Translations under genes and position numbers: made by a program
Shown: positions 1 to 7,901 of the stretch, piece after piece
Position numbering within the stretch: position 1 is the first letter of the stretch
Layout of the letters: every line of letters begins with the position of its first letter
Notes under the pieces: model-generated
What the model saw: only the letters and a program-made list of their open reading frames with translations
The model's database searches: none
Told to the model about the DNA's origin: nothing
Source of the DNA: UBA2883 sp964017965
Lineage (GTDB): Bacteria; Cyanobacteriota; Vampirovibrionia; Gastranaerophilales; Gastranaerophilaceae
Direction of reading: 5' to 3'
DNA length: 64,000 nt
NCBI GenBank assembly: GCA_964017965.1
Contig: CAXHNV010000004.1
Location: forward strand, 62,001-126,000

Positions 1-217
1 TATGAGCACCAATTGCTACATTCTTCTCTTTTGCAGCCAACAAAGCTCTTTTTATAGTCTGCGGGTCACCTGCGTGAAAGCCGCAAGATACATTCACAGA
101 ACTAACGTAATCCAACATATCAAACTCAGATGTATTCTTATATACACCGAAACTTTGTGCTAAATCACAGTTAAAATCTAAACTTTTTATACTTTTCTTT
201 ACAGGAGTTTTTATCAT
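1..217 (-). CDS. pxpA: 5-oxoprolinase subunit A (LamB/YcsF family), N-terminal part, cut by window edge
   Basis: About 72 codons are visible, starting at the ATG whose first base is 217 on the minus strand; the rest lies before base 1. The N-terminus reads through an LDFNCDLAQSFGVY block and then SVNVSCGFHAGDP and AIGAH. These match the metal/sugar-deacetylase-like core of the LamB/YcsF family, now called PxpA. PxpA acts with PxpB and PxpC to open 5-oxoproline to glutamate in an ATP-dependent cytoplasmic reaction. A GAGAGG-like ribosome site precedes the start. The usual second residue block is LNCDLGESFG; here the Gly-Glu is Ala-Gln. A short lysine-rich extension of about 12 residues precedes it. 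Whether pxpB and pxpC are adjacent cannot be seen. Confidence 0.85.
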   Translation of the reverse strand, partial: MIKTPVKKSIKSLDFNCDLAQSFGVYKNTSEFDMLDYVSSVNVSCGFHAGDPQTIKRALLAAKEKNVAIGAH

Positions 218-305
218 TATATAACCTCTCATACTAATCTTATTCTATTATACAACTAAAAGAATTCTTTTACATGATATATAAAAATTGTTACGAAAGA
301 ATAAC

Positions 306-334
306 TTGAAAGATTTATATTTTTTTTGTAAAAT
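306..334 (+). promoter_or_regulatory. gmk promoter, near-leaderless
   Basis: TTGAAA (306-311), a 17-nt spacer and TAAAAT (329-334) form a canonical -35/-10 pair. Only eight bases separate the -10 box from the gmk ATG at 343, so transcription should start within a base or two of the start codon. No ribosome binding site is visible. This is one of many genes in the window with this arrangement. Confidence 0.65.
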
Positions 335-342
335 TCAATGAA

Positions 343-900
343 ATGAAAGACCAAGAAAAGAAAATAATCGTAATATCAGGTTCATCCGGAGTAGGCAAAG
401 GTACTGTAATAAAGTCTTTGCTTGAATCTTGCGAGGATATAAAACTCTCAATATCCTGCACAACAAGAGCTCCGCGAGAAAACGAAATCCACGGTAAAAA
501 CTATTATTTTATATCACGCGATGAATTTGAAACAGCGGTTAAAAACGAAGAATTCATTGAATGGGCAGAGTTTTCAGGTAACTTGTACGGAACAAGAAAA
601 TCGTTCGTGTTAAACTCTTTAGAAAACGGCGAACACGTGCTTTTAGAAATCGATACTCAGGGCGCACTTCAAATAAAAGAAAAAATGCCTGAAGTAGTCT
701 TGATATTTATCGCACCACCGTCTTACGAAGAACTGGTTACAAGGCTAAGAGGACGTCATACAGAAACTGAAGAAGCAATCCAAAAACGTCTTGCATTTGT
801 TGATTTGGAGAAAGAAAATTCAAAACAGTTTGACTACATAGTTATAAACGATTCAGTAGAGCGTGCGGTTTCTGAAATCAAGCAAATTATAGGATATTAA
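343..900 (+). CDS. gmk: guanylate kinase
   Basis: Guanylate kinase phosphorylates GMP to GDP with ATP in the cytoplasm, supplying guanine nucleotides. The protein is 185 residues, slightly short of the usual 200. A Walker A loop GSSGVGKGT spans residues 13-21. It is followed by the SCTTRAPRENEIHGKNYYF GMP-binding region and the later RLRGRHTETEEAI lid segment, all hallmarks of the family. It begins a tight three-gene unit: coaBC starts three bases after its stop codon. The start is placed at the ATG just downstream of a strong -10 box, with no ribosome binding site, so the mRNA is probably leaderless. Confidence 0.96.
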   Translation: MKDQEKKIIVISGSSGVGKGTVIKSLLESCEDIKLSISCTTRAPRENEIHGKNYYFISRDEFETAVKNEEFIEWAEFSGNLYGTRKSFVLNSLENGEHVLLEIDTQGALQIKEKMPEVVLIFIAPPSYEELVTRLRGRHTETEEAIQKRLAFVDLEKENSKQFDYIVINDSVERAVSEIKQIIGY

Positions 901-903
901 GCA

Positions 904-2088
904 ATGACCCAACTATCACAAAAAACAGTTTTAATAGGTATAACAGGCGGGATAGCAGCATATAAAATCTGCGAACTAATCAGGCTTTACAAAAAAAACG
1001 GATACAATGTTAAAGTCATCGCAACCCAAAATGCGTTTCATTTTGTGACAGAACTAACTCTTGCCACTCTATCTCAAAACGAAGTATATTCAGACAACTT
1101 CGATATAAAAGAATATAAACCCGAACATATTTCACTATGTGATGAAGGCGATATCTTAGTAATTGCACCTGCAACAGCGAATACTATCTCTAAAATCGCA
1201 AACGGTATCTGTGATAACCTGTTAACTTCTATCGTCTGCGCTTTCAACAAGCCTATAATCATAGCTCCTGCTATGAACACAAATATGTGGAATAACCCGC
1301 TGATACAAGAAAACGTAGAAAAATTAAAAAATTATAACTATGAAATAATAGAACCTGAAAGCGGATACCTTGCCTGCGGCACAAACGGCGAAGGAAGACT
1401 TGCAAACGTAGAAACTATCTTCTCTAAAACACTAGAAACTCTTGAGCAAAAAAAAAGTCTTGAAGGTCAAAAGATAGTAATAACAGCAGGCGGAACAATT
1501 GAAAAAATCGACCCTGTACGCTATATTTCAAACTTTTCATCAGGTAAAATGGGAATTGCTTTAGCAGATGAAGCCCATAAAAAAGGCGCTGAAGTTGAGC
1601 TAATCTCAACATTTGCAGCCAACAAACCTTACAAAAATACTGTCGTCAATTCTGCTCAAGAGATGAAAACAGCAGTAGAAAACAGTCTGGATAATGCCAA
1701 TACAGTGATTATGGCAGCAGCAGTAGCCGACTACAAAGTCGACAACTATTCCGAACAAAAACTCAAAAAAACGTCAGACGATACAATCTCACTAACGCTT
1801 TCTAAGAACCCTGATATTTTAAAAGAAATCTCTGCAAAAAAACAGAACTCACAAAAAATTGTAGGATTCTGTGCAGAAAGCCAAAACCTAATCGACTTTG
1901 CAACTGAAAAGATAGATAAAAAAGGCTGTGATTATATTATAGCCAATGATATCTCAAGAAAAGATATCGGATTTGGCTCTGATGAAAACGAAATCTATAT
2001 AATCGATAAAGCCCACAATATCAAACATTTTGAAAAAGCGGCTAAAACAACTGTTGCAAAAAACATATTGGAGTACATCCTTGAATAA
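904..2088 (+). CDS. coaBC: bifunctional phosphopantothenoylcysteine decarboxylase / phosphopantothenate-cysteine ligase
   Basis: This enzyme catalyses two consecutive steps of coenzyme A synthesis: it joins cysteine to 4'-phosphopantothenate (C-terminal CoaB) and decarboxylates the product using FMN (N-terminal CoaC). The protein is 394 residues, a normal length. The flavin domain opens with GITGGIAAYK. The three CoaC catalytic residues are in place: His75, Asn125 in APAMNTNMW, and Cys158 in GYLACG. The CoaB part begins near residue 188 with the VITAGGTIEKIDPVRYI nucleotide-binding region and contains AAAVADYK. It lies in an operon with gmk and the NIF3-like gene, whose start overlaps the end of coaBC. 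Confidence 0.96.
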   Translation: MTQLSQKTVLIGITGGIAAYKICELIRLYKKNGYNVKVIATQNAFHFVTELTLATLSQNEVYSDNFDIKEYKPEHISLCDEGDILVIAPATANTISKIANGICDNLLTSIVCAFNKPIIIAPAMNTNMWNNPLIQENVEKLKNYNYEIIEPESGYLACGTNGEGRLANVETIFSKTLETLEQKKSLEGQKIVITAGGTIEKIDPVRYISNFSSGKMGIALADEAHKKGAEVELISTFAANKPYKNTVVNSAQEMKTAVENSLDNANTVIMAAAVADYKVDNYSEQKLKKTSDDTISLTLSKNPDILKEISAKKQNSQKIVGFCAESQNLIDFATEKIDKKGCDYIIANDISRKDIGFGSDENEIYIIDKAHNIKHFEKAAKTTVAKNILEYILE

Positions 2089-2752
2089 GTTTGATTTAGT
2101 TAGAAAAATAGAAAACTTTGCACCGCTTGAAACACAGGACGATTGGGATAATTCAGGCTGGCTTGTTTGCACATCTCAAAAAGAGGTTTCAAAAATAATG
2201 CTCGCTCTGACAATAACAGATTCTGTTTACGAGCAAGCCAAAGAACAAAACTGTGATATGATAATCTCGCATCATCCGCTGTTTTTTATCCCGCTAAAAT
2301 ACTCTGACATCAATATGTACTGCGCACATACAAATATGGATAAAGCTATCGGCGGAACAACTGATACACTAATAGAAACCCTCGGATTAAAATTCGACAA
2401 GATTGAAGAAGAATACGTAAGGATAGTAGAACTCGAATCTCCTATAAGCGTTGAAGAGTTCACAAACAAGCTAAGGACAATCTCTCCTAACTTACGTTAT
2501 GTAAACAATACAGGTATAACACAGATTAAAACAATCGGATTCTGCGCCGGCTCCGGAAGCGATTTTGTAGATAGTGTAGAAACAGACGCATTTGTAACAG
2601 GTGATTTAAAGTTTCATCCGTCACTTGAATACTCAAAACTTGTCTACGACATAGGACATTTTGAGAGTGAAATTCTAATCCTCAAAAAATTTGCAAAGAT
2701 ACTGGATAAAGAAGTAGTCTATGCAAAAGAATCTTCACCCTTTTTATACTAA
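2081..2752 (+). CDS. NIF3-like dinuclear metal-centre hexameric protein (YqfO/YbgI family)
   Basis: NIF3 family proteins form toroidal hexamers with two metal ions per subunit. They have been proposed to act as GTP cyclohydrolase-like enzymes or metal-handling proteins, and the physiological role is unsettled. The N-terminal EDFAP-like block (ENFAPLETQDDWDNSGW) and the ISHHPLFF metal-binding histidines are clear, as is the C-terminal GHFESE signature. I place the start at TTG 2081, because a GGAG ribosome site at 2070-2073 sits seven bases upstream and the N-terminus then aligns with the family. This gives 223 residues and an 8-nt overlap with coaBC. An ATG at 2030 would add 17 residues that only read through coaBC. 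Confidence 0.85.
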   Translation: MNKFDLVRKIENFAPLETQDDWDNSGWLVCTSQKEVSKIMLALTITDSVYEQAKEQNCDMIISHHPLFFIPLKYSDINMYCAHTNMDKAIGGTTDTLIETLGLKFDKIEEEYVRIVELESPISVEEFTNKLRTISPNLRYVNNTGITQIKTIGFCAGSGSDFVDSVETDAFVTGDLKFHPSLEYSKLVYDIGHFESEILILKKFAKILDKEVVYAKESSPFLY

Positions 2753-2758
2753 ATTTTA

Positions 2759-4297
2759 TTAGTTACTGCCCCAATCAAATACAGACTTGATTGCGTTAGA
2801 TTTTAATGTCTTAACAGAATCAATCTCAGTATTAACAGAACTCAATTCAGTAGACAGGTTAGTAATCTCTGTATCCCAACATGTTTCTTGTTCAGATATT
2901 TTGTTCTGTTCAGAGTTATACCACGCAGTGATTTCTTCACGAGCAGAAGAATCAAGTTTTTCTGAAACATAGCTCATCTGGATAAAGAAATCCAGTGTCG
3001 TATTCTTATGATAACGACCTTTAGCCATGTTATCTACCATACATAATTGGTACAAACCTGATTGGAAGCCTGCTTGTAAAGCTTTTGTATCACGTGCATT
3101 GATATAGTTATCGTGTTCTGTAACCTCAGTTTTAATTCTAGAGATATCATTTACTCTGGTTACATTACCGCCAACTCTTTGCCAGATAGATTTTGAACCA
3201 TCCTTATCAGTAATAATACAATATGTATTATCTGCAGTTAAGGTTCTTCCTGCTAAATCTTGTGGAGTATCTGTACCGCTGACATGATATTCACCATTAG
3301 GACTATCGTCTGATATAGCATTTGCCTTTTGAGTTAACATAGTCTGGTCTGTAGGGTGTTTAACTCCTGTTATTTTCACTGTACTTGTTGAACCGTTTTT
3401 CAAAGCTGCTGAAATCATCGGTCCGAAATAAGTAACTACATTACTCAAATACTTCATCTGTGCTTTTTGAGTATTTTTAACAAAAGTCTTGGAAGCTCTG
3501 TCATACATACAAGTATATGTACTTGAATCAGCAATTGCTCCGCTTGAAGTTAAAATTGTATAGTTATATCCGTCTTGAAGCGTTACATAATCTTCAGGGT
3601 GTAAATCTCCTCCGCCTTTTGCTTTTTCTGCAGATGTTACATACTTATCAGTAGTACCGTCAACAAGATATAATGTTCCACCTTCTTGATAACCGCCATT
3701 TTTCAACATCTTACTAATAATATCTGCGGAAGATACACCGCTGGAACCATTTTCAAACGCTTTATCAATTCTTTGTAAAGCTGCAGCAAGACCTGTCTTA
3801 ACATCATCAGTACTAGGATCTGCTGCACCATAACCGGTAACGTTACTATTCTGCTCAATAAATGCCTTGATTGCTTCTGCAGTTTGCTTTTCTGTTGTAA
3901 CATTCTGTCCGCTAAAAGCTGCTTTTGTTGCAGTAATCAACTCTGCCATTTCATCGTTAAGAACAACTTTACCGTATTTGTCAGTCAATATCATAGAATT
4001 ACATGTTTTTTGGTCAATATTACCTGACATATATAAAACTTGTTTCAAAAAGTCATCATCATAAGCAACACCATTTGATTTACCCATTACATAATCGTAG
4101 TTTACGTTTTCGTAACCGTCACTTGTTGCATACTGAATTTTTGCTTGTTGGAGTTTTTGATAATAAGTCTGAGATAGCTCAGTTGATTTACGCGTAAGAG
4201 CTTGCTTACGTTTTGAATCAACTTGAATATCCAATTCAATATCAGCTTTTCGCCTAGTTAAAGCTAATAATCTTACTTGAGATACCGCTAAACCCAT
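2759..4297 (-). CDS. MGxSxSQ-family protein (paralogue A), conserved helical termini, unknown middle
   Basis: I do not recognise a named family. The protein is 512 residues. It begins MGLAVSQVRLLALTRR and continues as a charged, heptad-like helix to about residue 57. It ends with a second coiled-coil segment containing LSTELSSVNTEIDSVKT. The N-terminal block is shared with the proteins starting at 28056 and 61300. The C-terminal helix aligns with that of the 28056 protein. The middle, rich in Gly, Thr and Asp, is unrelated to them. There is no Sec signal peptide or membrane segment. Helical conserved ends around a variable core resemble flagellar axial proteins and type III substrates in outline; this is an inference. 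An AAGGAG ribosome site lies about 11 bases upstream, and a TTGTTACAAA site further upstream is shared with maf. Confidence 0.75.
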   Translation of the reverse strand: MGLAVSQVRLLALTRRKADIELDIQVDSKRKQALTRKSTELSQTYYQKLQQAKIQYATSDGYENVNYDYVMGKSNGVAYDDDFLKQVLYMSGNIDQKTCNSMILTDKYGKVVLNDEMAELITATKAAFSGQNVTTEKQTAEAIKAFIEQNSNVTGYGAADPSTDDVKTGLAAALQRIDKAFENGSSGVSSADIISKMLKNGGYQEGGTLYLVDGTTDKYVTSAEKAKGGGDLHPEDYVTLQDGYNYTILTSSGAIADSSTYTCMYDRASKTFVKNTQKAQMKYLSNVVTYFGPMISAALKNGSTSTVKITGVKHPTDQTMLTQKANAISDDSPNGEYHVSGTDTPQDLAGRTLTADNTYCIITDKDGSKSIWQRVGGNVTRVNDISRIKTEVTEHDNYINARDTKALQAGFQSGLYQLCMVDNMAKGRYHKNTTLDFFIQMSYVSEKLDSSAREEITAWYNSEQNKISEQETCWDTEITNLSTELSSVNTEIDSVKTLKSNAIKSVFDWGSN

Positions 4298-4373
4298 TTT
4301 GTGTAATACTCCTTTTCTGTTAGTATTCGATATAACGACATTTTTTCTGATAACTTTAGATATTATCAGACTT

Positions 4374-4383
4374 TTGTTACAAA
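4374..4383. promoter_or_regulatory. TTGTTACAAA site between divergent MGxSxSQ paralogue A and maf
   Basis: TTGTTACAAA (TTTGTAACAA on the other strand) lies 77 bases upstream of paralogue A and 33 bases upstream of maf. Similar sites occur in front of the other two MGxSxSQ genes, at 27945-27979 and 61114-61190. A regulator-binding role is inferred from this recurrence only. Confidence 0.4.
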
Positions 4384-4400
4384 TGTTTACAATCTTTTTA

Positions 4401-4409
4401 TGTTAATAT
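4401..4409 (+). promoter_or_regulatory. maf extended -10 promoter, leaderless
   Basis: TGTTAATAT is an extended -10 element (TGn plus TAATAT at 4404-4409). It lies exactly six bases before the maf ATG at 4416, with no ribosome binding site between. No strong -35 box is visible, which is normal for extended -10 promoters. Confidence 0.5.
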
Positions 4410-4415
4410 TAGACT

Positions 4416-4973
4416 ATGAAAAGATACGTTTTAGCCTCCGGCTCACCAAGAAGAAAAGAACTTGTATCAAAGCTGGGAATTGAGTTTGAAATTATACCGT
4501 CAAAATATGAAGAACAGCTTGATAACAGAAAGTTCTCATACGAAAAAATTGAAAATTTGGCTTATAATAAAGCACTCTACGTCGCAAAAGAACTATCAAC
4601 ACCTGCTATTGTAATAGGTGCAGATACGGTTGTTGTATTAGATAATAATATCCTTACAAAACCTGCTGATAAAAATGATGCTTTTAACACCCTCAAACAA
4701 CTAAGTAACCGTGAACATACTGTTGTTACAGGAATGGCTGTTATCAATACTTATACACACACAACGATAATTAAAAGCGTTACAACAAAAGTGTTCTTTA
4801 ATAACCTGTCAGATGAAATGATACACTACTATATCGACAACTTTAAACCTTTTGATAAAGCCGGTTCATACGGAATTCAAGAACTGCCGGAAGGTTATGT
4901 AAGCCACATCGAAGGTAGTGAAGAAAACGTCATAGGACTTTGTACAAAAACTCTATCAGAAATGTTAAAATAA
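4416..4973 (+). CDS. maf: Maf family nucleoside triphosphate pyrophosphatase (dTTP/UTP type)
   Basis: Maf proteins hydrolyse non-canonical or selected nucleoside triphosphates to monophosphates and pyrophosphate, and are linked to house-cleaning and septum control. The 185-residue protein starts with the LASGSPRRKELVSKLG signature and carries the ADTVV motif near residue 70. It also has KP-x-D and the later DKAGSYGIQE block, which in this subfamily goes with the dTTP/UTP (YhdE-type) enzymes. It stands alone, divergent from paralogue A. It ends in a hairpin terminator shared with the convergent rpsA gene. Confidence 0.93.
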   Translation: MKRYVLASGSPRRKELVSKLGIEFEIIPSKYEEQLDNRKFSYEKIENLAYNKALYVAKELSTPAIVIGADTVVVLDNNILTKPADKNDAFNTLKQLSNREHTVVTGMAVINTYTHTTIIKSVTTKVFFNNLSDEMIHYYIDNFKPFDKAGSYGIQELPEGYVSHIEGSEENVIGLCTKTLSEMLK

Positions 4974-4995
4974 AAAGGCTCCGAACGGAGCCTTT
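4974..4995. terminator. bidirectional intrinsic terminator between maf and rpsA
   Basis: A perfect 9-bp stem, AAAGGCTCC (4974-4982) with GGAGCCTTT (4987-4995), has a GAAC loop and A/T tracts on both sides. It lies directly after the maf stop codon and just past the rpsA stop codon, so it can serve both convergent genes. Confidence 0.85.
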
Positions 4996-5000
4996 AATTA

Positions 5001-6044
5001 TTATTCAATTCCCAACGAAATTCTCTTATCCTTTGGATTAAACTTGAGAATTTTAACCATAATCTTATTTCCTACTTCAAGAATAACATTATTTTTGTTC
5101 TGATACTCAATCAATTCATTATGAGGAAGCAACGCTTCAACCCCGTCATAAATCTCAACAAAAACACCAAAACTCTTGATTCTTGTAATCAAACCTTCGC
5201 GTTCACTGCCTTCTTCAATAACATCTGTAGCAGCTTCCCAAGGATCAGGTGTAATTGCTTTTAAACTAAGTGTAATTCTTTGTTTTGAAACATCAACATC
5301 AAATACACCAACTTCAATTTCATCACCAATCTTCAACAAATCAGTCGGATGCTCAACCCATTTCCAAGACAATTGAGAAAGCGGTAACAAGCAATCAAAG
5401 CCGCCGATATCAATAAACGCACCAAAATCAGTAACTCTGACAACTTTACCCTTAATAACCTGTCCTACTTCAATCTGACTAAAGATTTCTTCCTTAGTAT
5501 GTTCAACAGTATCGTTATATACTTTCTTGTTAGAAAGAACAAAGTTATTATGTTCTTCATCTAATGACAATATTTTAATCTCAATCTTGTCACCAACTTT
5601 GTATTCAATAGTTCTGTCCTGAATCTGACTTGAAGGTACAAAACCTCTGATACCAAGAATCTCAACAAGCAAACCGCCTTTAACAACCTGAACAATCTCA
5701 CCCTTAATAATTTCATTAGCTTCTTTAAGCTTCTTAAGGTCTTGCCAAGCATAGAACAAGTCTACTTTCTTTCTTGATAACATAAACTTACCGTTATCAT
5801 CAGGCTCTGATACAATCAAGAAATCATACTCTTCACCCTTTAGTAAAACTTCTTCCGGTTTCTTATTCTCTACAGAAACCTCTTTTTCAGGAACAACTGC
5901 TGCAGACTTACAGCCTATATCTACAATAACGCCTTCACCGTCATATCCGTAGACCTTTCCCTTAACTAAATCACCTTTTTTCAATGAGCAGTCATACTTA
6001 CTCAATAACGCTTCAAACTCCTCATTGTTCATTACATTAACCAT
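5001..6044 (-). CDS. rpsA: 30S ribosomal protein S1-like, four S1 RNA-binding repeats
   Basis: S1 binds mRNA on the small ribosomal subunit and helps initiate translation of structured or SD-poor messages. The 347-residue protein contains four S1 motifs. They begin near KGDLVKGKVYGY, NEIIKGEIVQVV, GQVIKGKVVRVTDFGAFIDIGG and EGLITRIKSFGVFVEIYDG. The third is the most canonical and carries ITLSLK at its end. The length matches the compact S1 of cyanobacteria rather than the six-repeat, 550-residue proteobacterial form. An AGGAG ribosome site precedes the ATG. Its RNA-binding role fits an organism with many apparently leaderless messages, but that connection is my inference. Confidence 0.88.
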   Translation of the reverse strand: MVNVMNNEEFEALLSKYDCSLKKGDLVKGKVYGYDGEGVIVDIGCKSAAVVPEKEVSVENKKPEEVLLKGEEYDFLIVSEPDDNGKFMLSRKKVDLFYAWQDLKKLKEANEIIKGEIVQVVKGGLLVEILGIRGFVPSSQIQDRTIEYKVGDKIEIKILSLDEEHNNFVLSNKKVYNDTVEHTKEEIFSQIEVGQVIKGKVVRVTDFGAFIDIGGFDCLLPLSQLSWKWVEHPTDLLKIGDEIEVGVFDVDVSKQRITLSLKAITPDPWEAATDVIEEGSEREGLITRIKSFGVFVEIYDGVEALLPHNELIEYQNKNNVILEVGNKIMVKILKFNPKDKRISLGIE

Positions 6045-6178
6045 AAAAGACTCCTATTAGACTGTAAGCTCCCTAATTATAGCATGCCTTTTGGGTTTTG
6101 ACAATAAAAGTTTTCATTGACAAATCTAACTAAAATATATATTATAAAGAAATGTTAAGATAATCCTTAAAAAATAGT

Positions 6179-6208
6179 CAATTTTTCGAAAAGTATATAC
6201 TTTATATA
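6179..6208 (+). promoter_or_regulatory. conserved promoter-like motif, copy 1 (CAATTT-14-ACTTTATATA)
   Basis: CAATTT starts at 6179 and ACTTTATATA at 6199, twenty bases apart. The same two blocks with the same spacing occur at 9389, 18454 (minus), 29992 and 53963 (as CAAATT). Here it lies 39 bases before the ATG of the 6248 gene. Copy 2 upstream of the 18410 gene is nearly identical over some 40 bases, including AGTCAATTTTT and AGTATATACTTTATATATA. It could be a -35/-10 pair with an 18-nt spacer. Confidence 0.6.
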
Positions 6209-6247
6209 TACATAAGGAATATATTTTAAGGATAACGGAGAATAGAT

Positions 6248-6601
6248 ATGGCAACTGCAATCGATAATGAACAACTAATCACACTTGATGAAATCGCTGA
6301 GGTTTTACCTTTAACACAAGGTGATGGTTCTGTATATAGAAAAGATGAAACCGGACACGTTAATCACGAGAAAGTATCAACAGGTGCTGAAACCGCAAGA
6401 GTAAGTTTTAAAATGTCTATGCCAAAGCTTTCAAGCCCTGATTTTAAAAGCTTTATCTCAGCAGCAAAACAAATTGCTGAAACAGGTACAGCAGCGTTTG
6501 TAAAAACTTATTCAGAATCTGATATCGACAGAGTTAAAACAGGCGGTATCACAGGTGCAATCGCTAACCAGATGATTAAGAAAAAATACGGCGAAAAATA
6601 A
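6248..6601 (+). CDS. small hypothetical protein, 117 aa
   Basis: Not recognised. The protein is soluble, of mixed charge, without signal peptide or membrane segment. It has a helical-looking middle containing SPDFKSFISAAKQIAE and a basic C-terminus (MIKKKYGEK). A GGAG ribosome site eight bases before the ATG supports the start. It is monocistronic. Its promoter region carries the same motif as the 64-residue gene ending at 18216, so the two may be co-expressed. Its terminator lies inside the 3' coding end of the convergent mtaB gene. The clean promoter, ribosome site and terminator argue that it is a real gene. Confidence 0.7.
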   Translation: MATAIDNEQLITLDEIAEVLPLTQGDGSVYRKDETGHVNHEKVSTGAETARVSFKMSMPKLSSPDFKSFISAAKQIAETGTAAFVKTYSESDIDRVKTGGITGAIANQMIKKKYGEK

Positions 6602-6608
6602 CCAACAC

Positions 6609-7898
6609 CTATTTTAAAAGACTTGCAAAAATAGAGGAAGTATCTGCTTTCTCTATTTTTATTTGTTGAAGCGTATTAAAATACTCTTTTTCAGGGGCAA
6701 CATCTGGGATTAAAACCTCCAAATAGTTTCGGGTCATACCCTTCAACAATCCCGAATGCTTATCAGGCCGTTTTTCAATCAGAACTTCTTGAACAGAGCC
6801 AATATTTGTTTGCAAAAACTCCTCGTACTTTTGGTTAGAGATTTGCTTCACAATCTCAGCACGTTCCTGCTTAACCTGGGAAGGCAAATGACCTTCCATA
6901 GATTCTGCCTGAGTACCTTTTCTTATTGAATAAGGGAATGTATGAATCTTTGAAAGCTTTGATTTTTTCAAATTTTCAACAGTTGTCTCAAAATCATTGT
7001 CCGTCTCACCAACAAAACCTGTAATAATATCACATCCTAAAAACGGGTTCTTAAACCGTCTGACAAGGTCTTCTATCTGTAAAAGATAGTCTTCAACCGT
7101 ATAAAACCTGTTCATAGAGTTCAATGTCTTGTTACAAGCAGACTGCAGTGAAAGGTGAAAATGCGGACAAAACTTATCTGATAATTGTAAAAAGTCTAAC
7201 AGGTCTTCTGTTATTTCTAACGGATTTAAAGAACCTAATCTAAATCTCGGAATATCTGTCTTTGTTTCAACATCAACCAATAAATCCAACAAATTCTTTT
7301 GGATATCCACACCCCATTGTCCGATATGGATTCCCGTAAACACAACCTCTTTGAACCCCTGTTCATAAGCTTTGTTTATCTGTTCCACAATAAAAGAACT
7401 CTCGGCACTTCTTGATTTGCCTCTTGCAAAAGGAATAATACAATACGCACATCTATTGTTACATCCGTCTTGAATCTTTAAACTGAAACGTGTCTTACGG
7501 GTATTGTCTAAAACCTGATAGTTAAATGTTTTCAAGCTCATTATATCCGTAACAACAGAACCCTGCTCTTTTAACAATTCCGCCATATTAAACTTGTCAT
7601 CGTTGCCAAAGACATAGTCAATATAATCGTTTTCAAGCAAAGTTTCTTTCTCAATCTGAGCAACACATCCGGTCAAAACAGTCTTAATCTCAGGAAATTT
7701 GTGTTTTGTGTTTCTTAGCAAATAAAGAGTTTCAGTATCGCTCTTATGAGTAACTGAACAAGAGTTCAATATATAATACTGAGCTTGTTTAATATCAAAA
7801 ACTCTTTCATACCCGTTTTTTTCCAACTTTTCAACAATCAAATCACCTTCAAACTGATTTGATTTACAGCCCATTGATTTAATAAAAAACGTTGACAT
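6609..7898 (-). CDS. mtaB: tRNA t6A37 methylthiotransferase (MtaB-type radical SAM enzyme)
   Basis: MtaB converts t6A at position 37 of tRNAs to ms2t6A, adding a methylthio group by radical SAM chemistry with two iron-sulfur clusters. The protein is 429 residues. The N-terminal UPF0004 domain has Cys11 (MGCKSNQ), Cys47 (NSCSVTH) and Cys78 (TGCVAQ). The radical SAM triad is Cys146, Cys150 and Cys153 in KIQDGCNNRCAYCIIPFARG. The NSCSVT and IIPFARG forms fit the MtaB branch better than MiaB or RimO. A C-terminal TRAM-like region follows. It is three bases downstream of manC on the same strand, with a GGAAGAG site inside the manC end, so it is probably co-transcribed. Confidence 0.92.
   Translation of the reverse strand: MSTFFIKSMGCKSNQFEGDLIVEKLEKNGYERVFDIKQAQYYILNSCSVTHKSDTETLYLLRNTKHKFPEIKTVLTGCVAQIEKETLLENDYIDYVFGNDDKFNMAELLKEQGSVVTDIMSLKTFNYQVLDNTRKTRFSLKIQDGCNNRCAYCIIPFARGKSRSAESSFIVEQINKAYEQGFKEVVFTGIHIGQWGVDIQKNLLDLLVDVETKTDIPRFRLGSLNPLEITEDLLDFLQLSDKFCPHFHLSLQSACNKTLNSMNRFYTVEDYLLQIEDLVRRFKNPFLGCDIITGFVGETDNDFETTVENLKKSKLSKIHTFPYSIRKGTQAESMEGHLPSQVKQERAEIVKQISNQKYEEFLQTNIGSVQEVLIEKRPDKHSGLLKGMTRNYLEVLIPDVAPEKEYFNTLQQIKIEKADTSSIFASLLK
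6627..6660 (+). terminator. intrinsic terminator of the 6248 gene, inside the 3' end of mtaB
   Basis: AAAAATAGAG (6627-6636) pairs with CTCTATTTTT (6651-6660). The stem is extended by one G-T pair and by AAG/CTT around a six-base loop. The stem ends in a T run. It lies within the last codons of mtaB on the opposite strand, so the coding sequence of one gene doubles as the terminator of the other. Confidence 0.7.
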
Positions 7899-7901
7899 AT
7901 A

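Noticed and set aside
2030..2080. ATG 2030 as start of the NIF3-like gene
   Set aside because: It lies deep inside coaBC, adds unconserved basic residues, and has no ribosome site, while TTG 2081 has GGAG at the right distance and aligns with the family start.
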